Of a stretch of DNA of 64,000 nt, positions 44,337 to 53,942 are shown piece by piece. The notes beneath the pieces were generated by a model. The model was not told where the DNA came from. It was given only the letters and a program-made list of their open reading frames with translations, and did not search any database. Made by a program: the position numbers and the translations under genes. Location of the stretch: positions 1 to 64,000 of the forward strand of contig JACMJM010000056.1 in the NCBI GenBank assembly GCA_014380615.1, written 5' to 3'. Origin of the DNA: Sphingobacteriaceae bacterium (GTDB taxonomy: Bacteria > Bacteroidota > Bacteroidia > Sphingobacteriales > Sphingobacteriaceae). Numbering within the stretch: position 1 is the first letter of the stretch; the number at the start of each line of letters is the position of its first letter.

Positions 44337-44957
44337 ATGCCTAGAGTTAAAGTTCCGAGGAAGAGTACCGCTATCGATATGACGGCGATGTGCGACGTAG
44401 CGTTTCTACTGTTAACATTCTTTATTTTAACAGCAACTGCACGGCAGGCAGAACCCTTACCGGTTGATACTCCTTCTTCAACAACAAAAGCGAAACAACC
44501 ACAAACTAATATCGCAACCATTACAATTGGTGAAGGGAAAGTATTTTTTTCTGTAACTGAAAATGATGTACGCAGAAGTATGTTAGAAAAGATGAGCGAA
44601 CGTTATGGTTACCCTTTCACAGAAGAGGAGAAAAAACGATTTTCTTTAATTGAAAGCTTTGGAGTTCCGGCGGGTAATTTAAAACAAGTTATCAATATGA
44701 ATAATGAAGACCGTCTTAAACCCGGACTTCAAAGAGGAATACCAATAGATTCGGTGAACAACCAGGCTTCTGAATTGCATTATTGGATATTAAACGCGCG
44801 ATATGCGGCTAAAGAGCTAAACAATGCATCTCTGCGTTTCAGTATCAAAGGGGACGCAAAAGAAGAGTATCCTACGATAAAAAAAATAATTGCTATCCTA
44901 CAAAAGCAAGAGGTTAATAAATTTAGTTTTATTACTGCTCTTGAAGGTACAGATTAA
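44337..44957 (+). CDS. exbD: ExbD-family subunit 1
   Basis: The 206-residue protein has a single N-terminal helix with the proton-conducting Asp20 in MCDVAFLLLTFFIL. The periplasmic domain is longer than usual (206 against about 140 residues) because of a central insertion around residues 80-140. It is paired with a second ExbD downstream, an arrangement common in Bacteroidota Exb clusters. Confidence 0.93.
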   Translation: MPRVKVPRKSTAIDMTAMCDVAFLLLTFFILTATARQAEPLPVDTPSSTTKAKQPQTNIATITIGEGKVFFSVTENDVRRSMLEKMSERYGYPFTEEEKKRFSLIESFGVPAGNLKQVINMNNEDRLKPGLQRGIPIDSVNNQASELHYWILNARYAAKELNNASLRFSIKGDAKEEYPTIKKIIAILQKQEVNKFSFITALEGTD

Positions 44958-44978
44958 CAATAGTTTAAAATATAAGCA

Positions 44979-45512
44979 ATGGCAGAATTAGATACCTCCG
45001 GCGGGGGTGGTAAAGGCGGGAAGGTTAGAAGTAAGAAAGCGTCTACACGAGTTGATTTAACAGCGATGGTTGACCTTGCGTTCTTACTGATTACTTTCTT
45101 TATGCTTACTACCTCCCTAAATAAACCTCAGGCAATGGATATGACCATGCCAGATAAGGAAGAAAATCAAGAAGATAATCTTAAAGTAGCTGACGACCGG
45201 ACCATGACCGTCCTTTTAGGCGGCAAGAATAAAATAGAGTGGTATATGGGCACTGTTGACAATCCAACAACCCCAACCGTCATAGATTATGGCAAAAATG
45301 GCATCAGGGCTGCTTTTTTAGATAAAATAAAAGCCGTAAAAGCTGCTACGGGTAAAGATTTATTTGTAATCATTAAACCCAGTGATAAATCATCATATAA
45401 GAATCTGGTAGACATTTTTGATGAGGTAAATATAGTAGATGTAAAACAACGTGCACTTGCTGATATTACTGCGGATGAAGTTGAGCTGCTGAAACGTGAT
45501 GGCATTTACTAA
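44979..45512 (+). CDS. exbD: ExbD-family subunit 2
   Basis: The 177-residue protein begins with a Gly-rich cytoplasmic tail. Its single helix carries Asp32 in MVDLAFLLITFFMLT. The periplasmic part ends DIFDEVNIVDVKQRALADI. The two ExbD proteins probably form a heteromeric stalk with ExbB. Spaced 21 bases from the first exbD. Confidence 0.93.
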   Translation: MAELDTSGGGGKGGKVRSKKASTRVDLTAMVDLAFLLITFFMLTTSLNKPQAMDMTMPDKEENQEDNLKVADDRTMTVLLGGKNKIEWYMGTVDNPTTPTVIDYGKNGIRAAFLDKIKAVKAATGKDLFVIIKPSDKSSYKNLVDIFDEVNIVDVKQRALADITADEVELLKRDGIY

Positions 45513-45539
45513 TTATAAACGTAGATACGTTAAGATAAA

Positions 45540-46370
45540 ATGGCAAAGTTAGATATTTTTAAAACCGAATGGCTCGATGTAGTCTTTGCGGGACGGAATC
45601 AGGCATACGGAGCTTATGAGTTAAGAAAATTAAACTCAAAGAATACCATTAAAGCTCTGATGATTGGAAGTGCCTTATTTATTCTTACGGTTAGCTCCCC
45701 CTTAATACTTAAATACCTTAAGGGATTGACACCGGAAAAAAATGAGAAGCTATTGGAGACAGAGGTAATTCTTACCCCGCCGCCACCAATAGATGAAAAC
45801 ACCCCTCCACCTCCCCCTCCAGTAGAGCCACCACGTCCGAAAGTTGATCAGATACGGTTTCCGCCTCCGGTAGTAGTACCTGCGGCAGAAGTTAGAGATG
45901 AAGAGCCTCCAACAGTTGAAGAACTTAAAGTTGCTGATCCGGGACAAAAAACTATTGAAGGTGACCCGACTCAGGAAGTTCGAATTGACGAACCTACAGG
46001 CGAAGCTCCGGTAGGATCGCAAATTACTGAAGATAATGGCGTTTATAACACCACCACGGTGGAAGTAATGCCGGAATATCCGGGAGGAATGGACAAATTC
46101 TATCAGTGGGTAGGTAGCAAATCGGATATATTATACACCAATGCTGCCCGCGAGGCGGGTGTTGCCGGAAGGTTAACGATGACTTTCGTAGTTGAGAAAG
46201 ACGGTTCGCTTACCGACATAAAAGTACTGGGTAAAGAGCTTGGCTATGGCACGTCCGAAGCCGCGAAAAAACTACTCGCACAATCAAGAAAATGGAAACC
46301 AGGCATTCAGAACGGGCGCCAGGTACGTGTTCAGTATACTTTACCGCTAATGCTTCAATTGCAGGAATAA
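45540..46370 (+). CDS. tonB: TonB energy transducer
   Basis: The 276-residue protein has a cytoplasmic N terminus (FAGRNQAYGAYELRK), one membrane helix near 40-60 and a Pro-rich periplasmic spacer (TPPPPPPVEPPRPKVD). The C-terminal TonB domain has PEYPGGMDKFYQWV, VAGRLTMTFVVEKDGSL and SRKWKPGIQNGRQVRVQYTL. It transmits energy to TonB-dependent outer membrane receptors. A strong hairpin follows within 26 bases. Confidence 0.95.
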   Translation: MAKLDIFKTEWLDVVFAGRNQAYGAYELRKLNSKNTIKALMIGSALFILTVSSPLILKYLKGLTPEKNEKLLETEVILTPPPPIDENTPPPPPPVEPPRPKVDQIRFPPPVVVPAAEVRDEEPPTVEELKVADPGQKTIEGDPTQEVRIDEPTGEAPVGSQITEDNGVYNTTTVEVMPEYPGGMDKFYQWVGSKSDILYTNAAREAGVAGRLTMTFVVEKDGSLTDIKVLGKELGYGTSEAAKKLLAQSRKWKPGIQNGRQVRVQYTLPLMLQLQE

Positions 46371-46374
46371 CGCA

Positions 46375-46599
46375 ATGTTACATAAAGAAAACACCGAACA
46401 GAAATCGCCCGCAAAGCGATTTCTGTTCATTTTAGGGCTTCTAATTTTCGGTTGCTACCTTGCTTTAGGTTTGGTTTTAATATTTTGGACGGACATTATT
46501 CCCCAATTTGAGAACCCCTACCGCATGCTCTTTGGCATCCTTCTAATTGTATACGCCTTCTTTCGATTTATACGTTTATTACAATCAAGAGAAATCTAA
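46375..46599 (+). CDS. Small two-helix membrane protein
   Basis: The 74-residue protein has two predicted helices (RFLFILGLLIFGCYLALGLV and MLFGILLIVYAFFRFI) and a charged N terminus. It starts four bases after the tonB stop and lies between tonB and the PstS-like gene. It may be an accessory subunit of the Exb/TonB complex. Its first coding bases form a perfect 13-bp stem (46396-46428). No family assigned. Confidence 0.75.
   Translation: MLHKENTEQKSPAKRFLFILGLLIFGCYLALGLVLIFWTDIIPQFENPYRMLFGILLIVYAFFRFIRLLQSREI
46396..46428 (+). terminator. Candidate attenuator hairpin inside the small ORF
   Basis: gaacagaaatcgc (46396-46408) pairs perfectly with gcgatttctgttc (46416-46428) around a seven-base loop, followed by attttag. 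It could partly terminate transcription or stabilise the exbBD-tonB message. The short T tract makes full termination uncertain. Confidence 0.5.
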
Positions 46600-46600
46600 A

Positions 46601-47482
46601 ATGAAATATGCTCTGTTAATAATAGTGATCTACTTTTTTACTGCCTGCGCCGGTGATGAATCGCGAAAGTCAGTAACGGTTGGAGCGACCAAAATTCTCG
46701 TTGACGAGAGCTTTGCGCCTATTATTGAAGATCAGTTAATAGTATATGATAGTAGTTATCCCCAGGCAAAAATTGAATTGGTCTATAAGCCTGAGATACA
46801 TTTACTGAATATTTTGCTTAAAGACAGTATCGATGTCGCCATTATGTCTCGGAAGTTACTACCACACGAGGCAAAATTTTATGAAAGCCGGAACATTATT
46901 ATCCGTACACTTCACATTGCTACTGACGCAGTAGCATTTATAACGGATAAAACATCTTTAGACTCTACGATAACCGTAGATGAAGTTAAAGGAATTATGC
47001 AAGGCTCTTCAAAGGGGAGAAATCTAATATTCGACAATGCCAACTCGAGTACAGTGCGCTACCTTAAAGAGCTTGCGAAAATTAAAGAGCTTCCTAAAAG
47101 CGGGGTGTATGCCTTGCAAAACAATGACGAAGTAATTAAATATGTACACAATAATCCGGGCACTATTGGTGTTATAGGTATAAATTGGATGAAACAGCCG
47201 CCTAAAGAATTAGAACCTGTAGTTGAGAAATTAAAAGTGATGTCGGTAAAAAATTCAAAAGGGTTAGCCGGATCAGATAAATTTTATAAACCAACCCAAA
47301 ATAATTTAGCTTTGGGTTTATATCCCCTAAGCAGAGAATTATATATTATTAATGGCCAGGGTGGATCAGGTGTAGGCACGGGCTTTGCTGCATTTATTGC
47401 TAGCGAACGAGGACAAAGAATTATATTAAAGTCTGGTTTGTTACCGGATAAAATTCCTTCAAGGGAGATATTTATAAAGTAA
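46601..47482 (+). CDS. PstS-like substrate-binding lipoprotein
   Basis: Starting at 46601 gives 293 residues with a lipoprotein signal and Cys16 in FFTACAGDE. The rest is a PBP-like type 2 domain related to phosphate-binding PstS (SVTVGATKILVDESFAPII, DVAIMSRKL, FDNANSSTVRYLKE, GTGFAAFIASERGQRI). No PstABC transporter accompanies it. It sits between TonB and a TPR protein, so a role tied to TonB-dependent uptake is more likely than classic ABC transport. Confidence 0.88.
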   Translation: MKYALLIIVIYFFTACAGDESRKSVTVGATKILVDESFAPIIEDQLIVYDSSYPQAKIELVYKPEIHLLNILLKDSIDVAIMSRKLLPHEAKFYESRNIIIRTLHIATDAVAFITDKTSLDSTITVDEVKGIMQGSSKGRNLIFDNANSSTVRYLKELAKIKELPKSGVYALQNNDEVIKYVHNNPGTIGVIGINWMKQPPKELEPVVEKLKVMSVKNSKGLAGSDKFYKPTQNNLALGLYPLSRELYIINGQGGSGVGTGFAAFIASERGQRIILKSGLLPDKIPSREIFIK

Positions 47483-47501
47483 ACAGTATAATAATTTAAA
47501 C

Positions 47502-49208
47502 ATGAAAGTGATTAAAAAGGTCGTAAAAACAAGTTTAGTTCTTGCACTATTGGGGAGCACTTCAGTTTTTGCTCAAAATATAGCAGAAGCAAAAAAGGCG
47601 ATAGATGCGGAACAGTATCAGAAAGCAAAAGCATCATTAAAAGCTCTTACATCGGCAGAGGCTTATTTCCATCTGGGAAACCTTTATCTTCTGTCAGGAT
47701 ATACCGATTCTGCAAAAACTGTTTTTAATAAAGGCATCGTTGCGGACGCGAAGAACTCATTGAGCTATATCGGTCTGGGAGCTTTGGATTTAAGGGCAAA
47801 TAATTCGGCAGCCGCAAAAGCAAATTTTGAAAAGGCTATTTCTCAAGCATCAAGAAAAGACAACGACGCATATATTTATGCAGCTAAGGCTTACATAGCA
47901 TCCCCGAAACCTGATTATGCAACTGCTATTACCTATTTAGAAAAGGCTATAGCTATGGATGCCAAAGATGCGGAAGCATATCTTGCCCTTGGCGATGCTT
48001 ACAGAGGCCAGGATAAAACCAGCGATGCTTTTAGCGCATACCGCAACGCATACGACGCAAATAATAATTTCCTTAGGGCAAAGATTGAACTTGGAGTAAT
48101 TAATAAGAGGTCTCAGGCATGGCAGGAATCCCTTAATGAGTTTAACGGAGTATTGGCTATTAATCCTTCATACGCACCGGCTTACCGCGAATTAGCTGAA
48201 ACATATCTTCGTTGGGCGAACGTTGCTACAGACACTAAGGATTATGACGAAAGAATCAAAAAAGGACTGGAAAACTATGTGAAATACATGGACCTTACCG
48301 ACCGTTCTTTAGAGTCAAGAATGCGTTATGCCGACTTTTTAATTCTTGCGAAAGAATATAAAAAACTGGAGATAGAAGGCCTGGAAATGGCCAAGCTTGA
48401 TAAAACTAATCCGCGTATTTACAGATACCTTGGATATGCAGCTTTTGAAAACGGTAATTATCCGGCAAGTATTGAAGCTATTAATACCTGGATGACTAAA
48501 GCCGGACAGGATCGGTTACACCCTTTCGATTATTTATATCTGGGAAAAGCGCAGATTAAAACCGGTAACATAACTGAAGGGATAAAAAATCTCTCTAAAG
48601 CGGTACTCGATTCCACTCTTTTATCAGACATGGAAAAATCTACTGCTGCACAAATAAAAACCGGGGTAACCGAACAAATGAGCGGCATTGGAAAAGCACT
48701 GTTTGCTGAGAAGAAGTTTAGTGAGGCGGCGCAAGTGTATGAGTTATCATTAAACGCACCTAAGCCTGCCGTGCTGGATAGATTTCAAGTGGGATTTTCT
48801 CAGTATTTTCATTATACAAGAAATGTTCCCGATGCAGAGAAGTCTAAAAATAGAGCTGCGCTAGTTAGAGCAGACTCTGCATTTAACAACGTGAACAAGG
48901 CCGTGCCAACTTTTGCTCTTGCATATTATTATAAAGGCAAAGTTAATCAGCTTTTAGATGATGAAAAAAGTCCAAAAGGTTTAGCGATACCAGCTCTTGA
49001 GAAATTTATCGAATTACAGGGAGCTGTTCCGGCCGAAAAATATACACCCGCTACGAAAAGCCAAATGGTAGATGCGGCCTATATTGTAGGTTATTATTTT
49101 AGAGAGAGCAACCCTACTAAGGCTAAGGAGTACTTCAATAAGGTTCTTCAACTTGATCCAACTCACCAAAACGCACTACAATCATTGAAGTCTCTGGCGA
49201 GTAATTAA
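47502..49208 (+). CDS. TPR-repeat periplasmic protein
   Basis: The 568-residue protein has a signal peptide (ending SVFAQ, residue 25) and many tetratricopeptide repeats along its length, for example AEAYLALGDAYRGQDKTSDA and AYRELAETYLRWA, with a final one near NALQSLKSLASN. It probably acts as a scaffold for protein contacts with the Exb/TonB complex. It is the last gene of the operon and is followed by a strong terminator. Confidence 0.9.
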   Translation: MKVIKKVVKTSLVLALLGSTSVFAQNIAEAKKAIDAEQYQKAKASLKALTSAEAYFHLGNLYLLSGYTDSAKTVFNKGIVADAKNSLSYIGLGALDLRANNSAAAKANFEKAISQASRKDNDAYIYAAKAYIASPKPDYATAITYLEKAIAMDAKDAEAYLALGDAYRGQDKTSDAFSAYRNAYDANNNFLRAKIELGVINKRSQAWQESLNEFNGVLAINPSYAPAYRELAETYLRWANVATDTKDYDERIKKGLENYVKYMDLTDRSLESRMRYADFLILAKEYKKLEIEGLEMAKLDKTNPRIYRYLGYAAFENGNYPASIEAINTWMTKAGQDRLHPFDYLYLGKAQIKTGNITEGIKNLSKAVLDSTLLSDMEKSTAAQIKTGVTEQMSGIGKALFAEKKFSEAAQVYELSLNAPKPAVLDRFQVGFSQYFHYTRNVPDAEKSKNRAALVRADSAFNNVNKAVPTFALAYYYKGKVNQLLDDEKSPKGLAIPALEKFIELQGAVPAEKYTPATKSQMVDAAYIVGYYFRESNPTKAKEYFNKVLQLDPTHQNALQSLKSLASN

Positions 49209-49222
49209 GATTTCTGATCTTT

Positions 49223-49259
49223 AAAAGAGCCGGAACCCAAAAAGATTCCGGCTCTTTTT
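49223..49259 (+). terminator. Intrinsic terminator of the exbB-TPR operon
   Basis: aaaagagccggaa (49223-49235) pairs perfectly with ttccggctctttt (49246-49258) around a 10-base loop, followed by T residues. It separates the Exb/TonB operon from the nuo operon, whose first start codon is at 49288. Confidence 0.92.
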
Positions 49260-49287
49260 GTTTATATTTGCGCACCTTTTTTCAACA

Positions 49288-49674
49288 ATGGAAGCACAAA
49301 GTACCCCGGTAAGTTATCTCCCGATCATTTTCCAAATGATTGTTGCGCTTGGTTTTGTAGTGGTTACAATGGTAGCAACTCACATGCTGGGCCCTAAACG
49401 TAAAACAAAAGATAAATTAACACCCTTCGAATCGGGAATTGAAGTAATAGGCAACGCCCGCCAACCGTTCTCTATAAAATATTTTTTGGTCGCGATTTTG
49501 TTTGTGCTATTCGATGTGGAGGTAATTTTTATGTATCCCTGGGCAGTTAACTTCAGGGAAATGGCTTCAACCGGAAACGGAATGGAGACCCTGATCGAAA
49601 TGTTTATTTTCATGGGGACACTACTGTTGGGCTTTATATACATCATCAAGAAAAAGGCCTTAGACTGGGAGTAG
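49288..49674 (+). CDS. nuoA: NADH-quinone oxidoreductase subunit A
   Basis: The start MEAQSTPVSYLP (49288) gives 128 residues with three helices. The conserved FESGIEVIGNARQPFSIKYFLVAILFVLFDVEVIFMYPW region carries the subunit's functional acidic residues (FDVEVIF). It opens the fourteen-gene Complex I operon. A TATATTTG box at 49263-49270 fits a -7 element immediately after the upstream terminator. Confidence 0.96.
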   Translation: MEAQSTPVSYLPIIFQMIVALGFVVVTMVATHMLGPKRKTKDKLTPFESGIEVIGNARQPFSIKYFLVAILFVLFDVEVIFMYPWAVNFREMASTGNGMETLIEMFIFMGTLLLGFIYIIKKKALDWE

Positions 49675-49780
49675 TAATTAGAACATTTCTAAATAAATAT
49701 ACCCTCCAAAACAAAATTTGTAAAACTTTAAATTTGCGGCTTGATTCTTCTATAGATCAAGCATTGGAAGGAAGAAAAAC

Positions 49781-50323
49781 ATGAGTGATATAAAATTAGC
49801 AGAAGCTCCTCCGGGAATTGAAGGATCAGGATTTTTTGCAACTTCATTCGATAAAGTTGTCGGGCTTGCCCGCTCGCACTCATTATGGCCATTACCATTC
49901 GCAACCTCATGTTGCGGAATTGAGTTTATGGCAACAATGGGCTCTCACTACGATTTAGCAAGATTTGGCTCCGAAAGGCCCTCGTTCTCACCTCGCCAGG
50001 CAGATATGCTTTTGGTAATGGGGACAATAGCGAAAAAGATGGGGCCGGTTTTGAGACAAGTATATCTTCAAATGGCGGAACCACGTTGGGTAATTGCCGT
50101 AGGTGCCTGCGCAAGCAGTGGCGGAATCTTTGATACTTATTCTGTTTTACAAGGCATCGACGAAATTATCCCGGTCGACGTTTACGTACCCGGATGCCCT
50201 CCACGCCCTGAAGCGATTTTAACAGGAGTACTTAAATTACAGGATCTGGTTAAAAACGAATCACTACGTCGCAGAAACGAGCCCGAATACAAAGAATTAA
50301 TGAATAAATACGGAATACAGTAA
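49781..50323 (+). CDS. nuoB: NADH-quinone oxidoreductase subunit B
   Basis: The 180-residue subunit binds the N2 4Fe-4S cluster: [30 protein letters not shown] and [14 protein letters not shown] supply the cysteines. N2 is the electron donor to quinone. A small hairpin (gcttgat...atcaagc at about 49739-49762) precedes it. Its stop overlaps the nuoC start. Confidence 0.97.
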   Translation: MSDIKLAEAPPGIEGSGFFATSFDKVVGLARSHSLWPLPFATSCCGIEFMATMGSHYDLARFGSERPSFSPRQADMLLVMGTIAKKMGPVLRQVYLQMAEPRWVIAVGACASSGGIFDTYSVLQGIDEIIPVDVYVPGCPPRPEAILTGVLKLQDLVKNESLRRRNEPEYKELMNKYGIQ

Positions 50324-50826
50324 TGGGTAAAATCAGCAACCAAACTGTACTGGATAAAATCAATCAGCAATTTGCCGATAAGATTTCTGCAGCAGCAGAA
50401 CCCTATGGCCTTTTAACGTTTGAAACTACAAAGGAAGCTATTATTCCGATTCTTACATTTCTAAAACAGGACGAGGAATTGAAGTTCAACTTCTTAACAG
50501 ATATCACCGGGATTCATTACCCAGGAACAGAGCTCCCGATAGGTGTAATTTATCACCTGCATAGTTTTGTAAACAATGTACGTGTTCGTATCAAAGTGTT
50601 TTTAGAAGAAATAAATCCGGTTATTCCTACCGCAACAGTACTTTGGGAAGGTGCTAACTGGATGGAAAGAGAAACTTACGATTTCTTCGGAATTACCTTT
50701 GAAGGACACCCAGGCTTGTACCGTATTCTAAATGTAGACGATATGACGGTTTTCCCGATGCGAAAAGAATACCCGCTGGAAGACCCGAATCGTGTAGATA
50801 AAAAAGACTTTTTCTTCGGAAGATAA
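50323..50826 (+). CDS. nuoC: NADH-quinone oxidoreductase subunit C
   Basis: The 167-residue subunit has the family signature WMERETYDFFGITFEGHPGL and the late YPLEDPNRVDKKDFFFGR. In this organism it is separate from NuoD, unlike the fused NuoCD of enterobacteria. It is part of the peripheral arm near the quinone site. Confidence 0.95.
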   Translation: MGKISNQTVLDKINQQFADKISAAAEPYGLLTFETTKEAIIPILTFLKQDEELKFNFLTDITGIHYPGTELPIGVIYHLHSFVNNVRVRIKVFLEEINPVIPTATVLWEGANWMERETYDFFGITFEGHPGLYRILNVDDMTVFPMRKEYPLEDPNRVDKKDFFFGR

Positions 50827-50827
50827 A

Positions 50828-52036
50828 ATGGATCACCCTATAATCGCCGGAAGGCACGAGTTAAAAGAAACAACAACGCTAAATCTTGGCCCAACCCATC
50901 CGGCTACGCACGGAGTTTTCCAAAACGTTTTGGAAATGGATGGAGAACGCATTGTTAGCGGCGTTTCTACTCTCGGATATATTCACAGAGCGTTTGAGAA
51001 AATTGCCGAACATCGCCCCTTTTATCAGATAACTCCTCTTACCGATAGGTTAAATTACTGCTCGTCCCCTATCAACAATATGGGGTGGCACATGACGGTT
51101 GAAAAGCTTTTAGGAATTCAAACACCTAAACGTGTAGACTATCTGCGTGTAATTATTATGGAGCTGGCACGGATCTCCGACCATTTAATTTGTAATAGTA
51201 TTCTGGGTGTTGATACCGGTGCCTATTCAGGTTTTTTATACCTGATGGAGCAACGCGAACACATCTACGAAATTTATGAGGAAGTTTGCGGGGCGCGTTT
51301 AACAACGAACATTGGCCGTATCGGCGGTTTCGAAAGAGATTTTAATGATACCGCTTTTGCCAAAATCAAAAAATTTCTTAAAAATTTCAGCCCTGTTTTA
51401 AAAGAGTTCGAAAATCTTTTTGATCGTAATCGGATTTTCATCGACAGAACAGCGGGAGTTGCTCCTGTAAGTGCAGAAACGGCATTAAGTTACAGCTGGA
51501 CTGGACCGATTTTAAGAGCTTGCGGAGTAGATTACGATGTTCGGGTAAATGAGCCTTACAGCTCTTACGAAGATTTCGATTTTGATATCCCGGTAGGTAC
51601 AAACGGTGATATATACGACCGTTACCTGGTTCGTCAGGAAGAAATGTGGCAAAGCGTTCGCATTATCGAACAAGCACTGGAGAAAGTGGAAAAAGAGCCT
51701 AAAGGTGTTTTTCATGCCGATGTACCGGAATTTTACCTACCTCCGAAAGAAGAAGTTTATAATAATATGGAAGCCCTCATTTATCACTTCAAAATTGTGA
51801 TGGGCGAAATAGATACTCCAAAAACAGAAGTTTATCATTGTGTTGAAGGAGGAAATGGTGAGCTTGGATTTTACCTGGTGAACGATGGTGGACGCAGTCC
51901 TTACCGGTTGCATTTCCGTCGCCCAAGCTTTATCAATTATGCGATGTACGCACCCATGAGCGCGGGAATGCTCCTTTCGGATGCTATCATCAATTTAAGT
52001 AGTTTAAATGTAATCGCAGGAGAATTAGATGCTTAA
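50828..52036 (+). CDS. nuoD: NADH-quinone oxidoreductase subunit D
   Basis: The 402-residue 49-kDa-type subunit begins with TTLNLGPTHPATHGVFQNVL (quinone-site His residues) and contains RIGGFERDF and a C-terminal GELGFYLVNDGGRSPYRLH. It forms the quinone cavity with NuoB. It overlaps nuoE by 8 bases. Confidence 0.97.
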   Translation: MDHPIIAGRHELKETTTLNLGPTHPATHGVFQNVLEMDGERIVSGVSTLGYIHRAFEKIAEHRPFYQITPLTDRLNYCSSPINNMGWHMTVEKLLGIQTPKRVDYLRVIIMELARISDHLICNSILGVDTGAYSGFLYLMEQREHIYEIYEEVCGARLTTNIGRIGGFERDFNDTAFAKIKKFLKNFSPVLKEFENLFDRNRIFIDRTAGVAPVSAETALSYSWTGPILRACGVDYDVRVNEPYSSYEDFDFDIPVGTNGDIYDRYLVRQEEMWQSVRIIEQALEKVEKEPKGVFHADVPEFYLPPKEEVYNNMEALIYHFKIVMGEIDTPKTEVYHCVEGGNGELGFYLVNDGGRSPYRLHFRRPSFINYAMYAPMSAGMLLSDAIINLSSLNVIAGELDA

Positions 52037-52565
52037 TATTGCTCAACCCGAACAAGTAGTTTTCAAACCCGAGCTTATTACTAAGTTCAACGAAATTGTA
52101 GCACGTTATCCGGAAGGAAAACAAAAATCGGCTTTGCTGCCCATTTTACATTTGGTACAGGCAGAATTTGGCTGGGTTAGTGGCCCGGCGATGGATAAAG
52201 TTGCGGAGTATTTGGATATTAAACCAATTGAGGTATACGAAGTAGCTACGTTTTACACCATGTTTTTTCTTAAACCTCTTGGTAAACATGTTTTAGAAGT
52301 TTGCCGTACCGGACCTTGCTGTTTGGTAGGTGCCGAGAAAATCATGAAATATATTGAGCAAAAATTAGGTGTTAAAGAGGGTGAAGTTACTCCCGATGGT
52401 TTATTTAGCTGGCGGGGTGTAGAATGCCTTGCTGCATGCGGAATGGCTCCGGTATTACAAATCGGCCCTGAATATAAGTTCCACGAGAATTTAACAGAAG
52501 CCAAAATTGATGAATTAATTGATAGTTTAAGGCTTACAACTGCCGTAAATCCTCAAATAAGCTAA
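52029..52565 (+). CDS. nuoE: NADH-quinone oxidoreductase subunit E
   Basis: The 178-residue subunit is a thioredoxin-like 2Fe-2S protein: EVCRTGPCCLVG holds two ligands and ECLAACGMAPVLQI the other two. It carries the N1a cluster beside FMN. It is translationally coupled to nuoD. Confidence 0.96.
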   Translation: MLNIAQPEQVVFKPELITKFNEIVARYPEGKQKSALLPILHLVQAEFGWVSGPAMDKVAEYLDIKPIEVYEVATFYTMFFLKPLGKHVLEVCRTGPCCLVGAEKIMKYIEQKLGVKEGEVTPDGLFSWRGVECLAACGMAPVLQIGPEYKFHENLTEAKIDELIDSLRLTTAVNPQIS

Positions 52566-52570
52566 TAGAA

Positions 52571-53932
52571 ATGGGACGCAAAATCTTATTAGAACATATT
52601 AACGTTCCCGGGATAAATACTTTCGATGTTTATCGTCAGAAAGGTGGATACCGAGCTTTGGAAAAGGCTTTGAAAACTATGTCTTCTGATGATATCGTTG
52701 AAGAGGTTAAAAAATCCGGTCTGAGGGGTCGTGGTGGCGCGGGTTTCCCTACCGGGATGAAATGGAGCTTTTTGGCGAAACCAGAAGGCAAAGCACGTTA
52801 CCTGGTTTGCAATGCCGATGAGTCGGAACCCGGAACATTTAAAGACAGATATTTAATGACCTACATTCCGCACCTTTTGGTGGAAGGAATGATCGTCTCG
52901 AGTTTCGCACTTGGAGCAAACACCTCATACATTTACGTTCGCGGAGAAATGATGCCGCAGATCCGGATCCTTGAAAAAGCTATCGCGGAAGCAAAGGCAG
53001 CAGGATTTTTAGGAAAAAATATTTTAGGATCAGGTTTTGATCACGAAGTGTATGTTCAGCCTGGTGGCGGTGCGTATATCTGCGGTGAAGAAACCGCCCT
53101 AATCGAATCTTTAGAAGGAAAACGCGGTAATCCGAGGATTAAACCTCCGTTTCCGGCTATTTCTGGTTTGTACAACTGCCCTACTGTAGTTAACAATGTA
53201 GAAACTATTGCTGCTGTAGTTCCGATTGTGAATGATGGCGGTGACGAATATGCTAAAATTGGTATCGGAAGAAGTACCGGAACTAAATTGATCTCAGCAT
53301 CCGGGAACTTAAACAAACCGGGAGTTTATGAAATTGAATTAGGGGTTACGGTTGAGGACTTTATTTATTCGGACGAATATTGCGGTGGTATCGCCAATGG
53401 GAAAAGGCTCAAAGCAGTTGTTGCTGGAGGTTCATCAGTTCCAATTCTTCCTGCAAATTTAATACTCAAATTAGCTAACGGCGAAAATCGACTGATGACT
53501 TACGAGTCCTTATCTGATGGTGGTTTTGCAACAGGTACCATGCTTGGGTCGGGAGGTTTTGTAGCATTCGATGAAGATCAGTGCATTGTAAGAAACACCT
53601 GGAACTTTTCACGCTTTTATCATCATGAAAGTTGCGGCCAATGTTCCCCTTGCCGAGAAGGTACCGGCTGGATGGAAAAAGTGCTGCACAGACTTGAATA
53701 CGGTCACGGTAAGTTAAGTGACATCGATTTATTGGTTGATGTTTCTAAAAAGATAGAAGGAAATACGATTTGCCCCCTTGGTGATGCAGCAGCATGGCCG
53801 GTAGCAAGTGCAATTCGTCATTTCAGAGATGAATTTGAATGGCACGTAACAAATCCAAAAGAGGCGATGGAAAGGAATTATGGATTGGCGGGATATGCCG
53901 ATCCTTTGCCGAAGCCAGAAGAGGTGATGTAG
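52571..53932 (+). CDS. nuoF: NADH-quinone oxidoreductase subunit F
   Basis: The 453-residue subunit has the NADH and FMN sites ([49 protein letters not shown]) and the N3 4Fe-4S motif [15 protein letters not shown] with a distal Cys in NTICPLGD. It accepts hydride from NADH. A palindromic element follows 10 bases after its stop. Confidence 0.97.
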   Translation: MGRKILLEHINVPGINTFDVYRQKGGYRALEKALKTMSSDDIVEEVKKSGLRGRGGAGFPTGMKWSFLAKPEGKARYLVCNADESEPGTFKDRYLMTYIPHLLVEGMIVSSFALGANTSYIYVRGEMMPQIRILEKAIAEAKAAGFLGKNILGSGFDHEVYVQPGGGAYICGEETALIESLEGKRGNPRIKPPFPAISGLYNCPTVVNNVETIAAVVPIVNDGGDEYAKIGIGRSTGTKLISASGNLNKPGVYEIELGVTVEDFIYSDEYCGGIANGKRLKAVVAGGSSVPILPANLILKLANGENRLMTYESLSDGGFATGTMLGSGGFVAFDEDQCIVRNTWNFSRFYHHESCGQCSPCREGTGWMEKVLHRLEYGHGKLSDIDLLVDVSKKIEGNTICPLGDAAAWPVASAIRHFRDEFEWHVTNPKEAMERNYGLAGYADPLPKPEEVM

Positions 53933-53942
53933 TTGTATCGTC

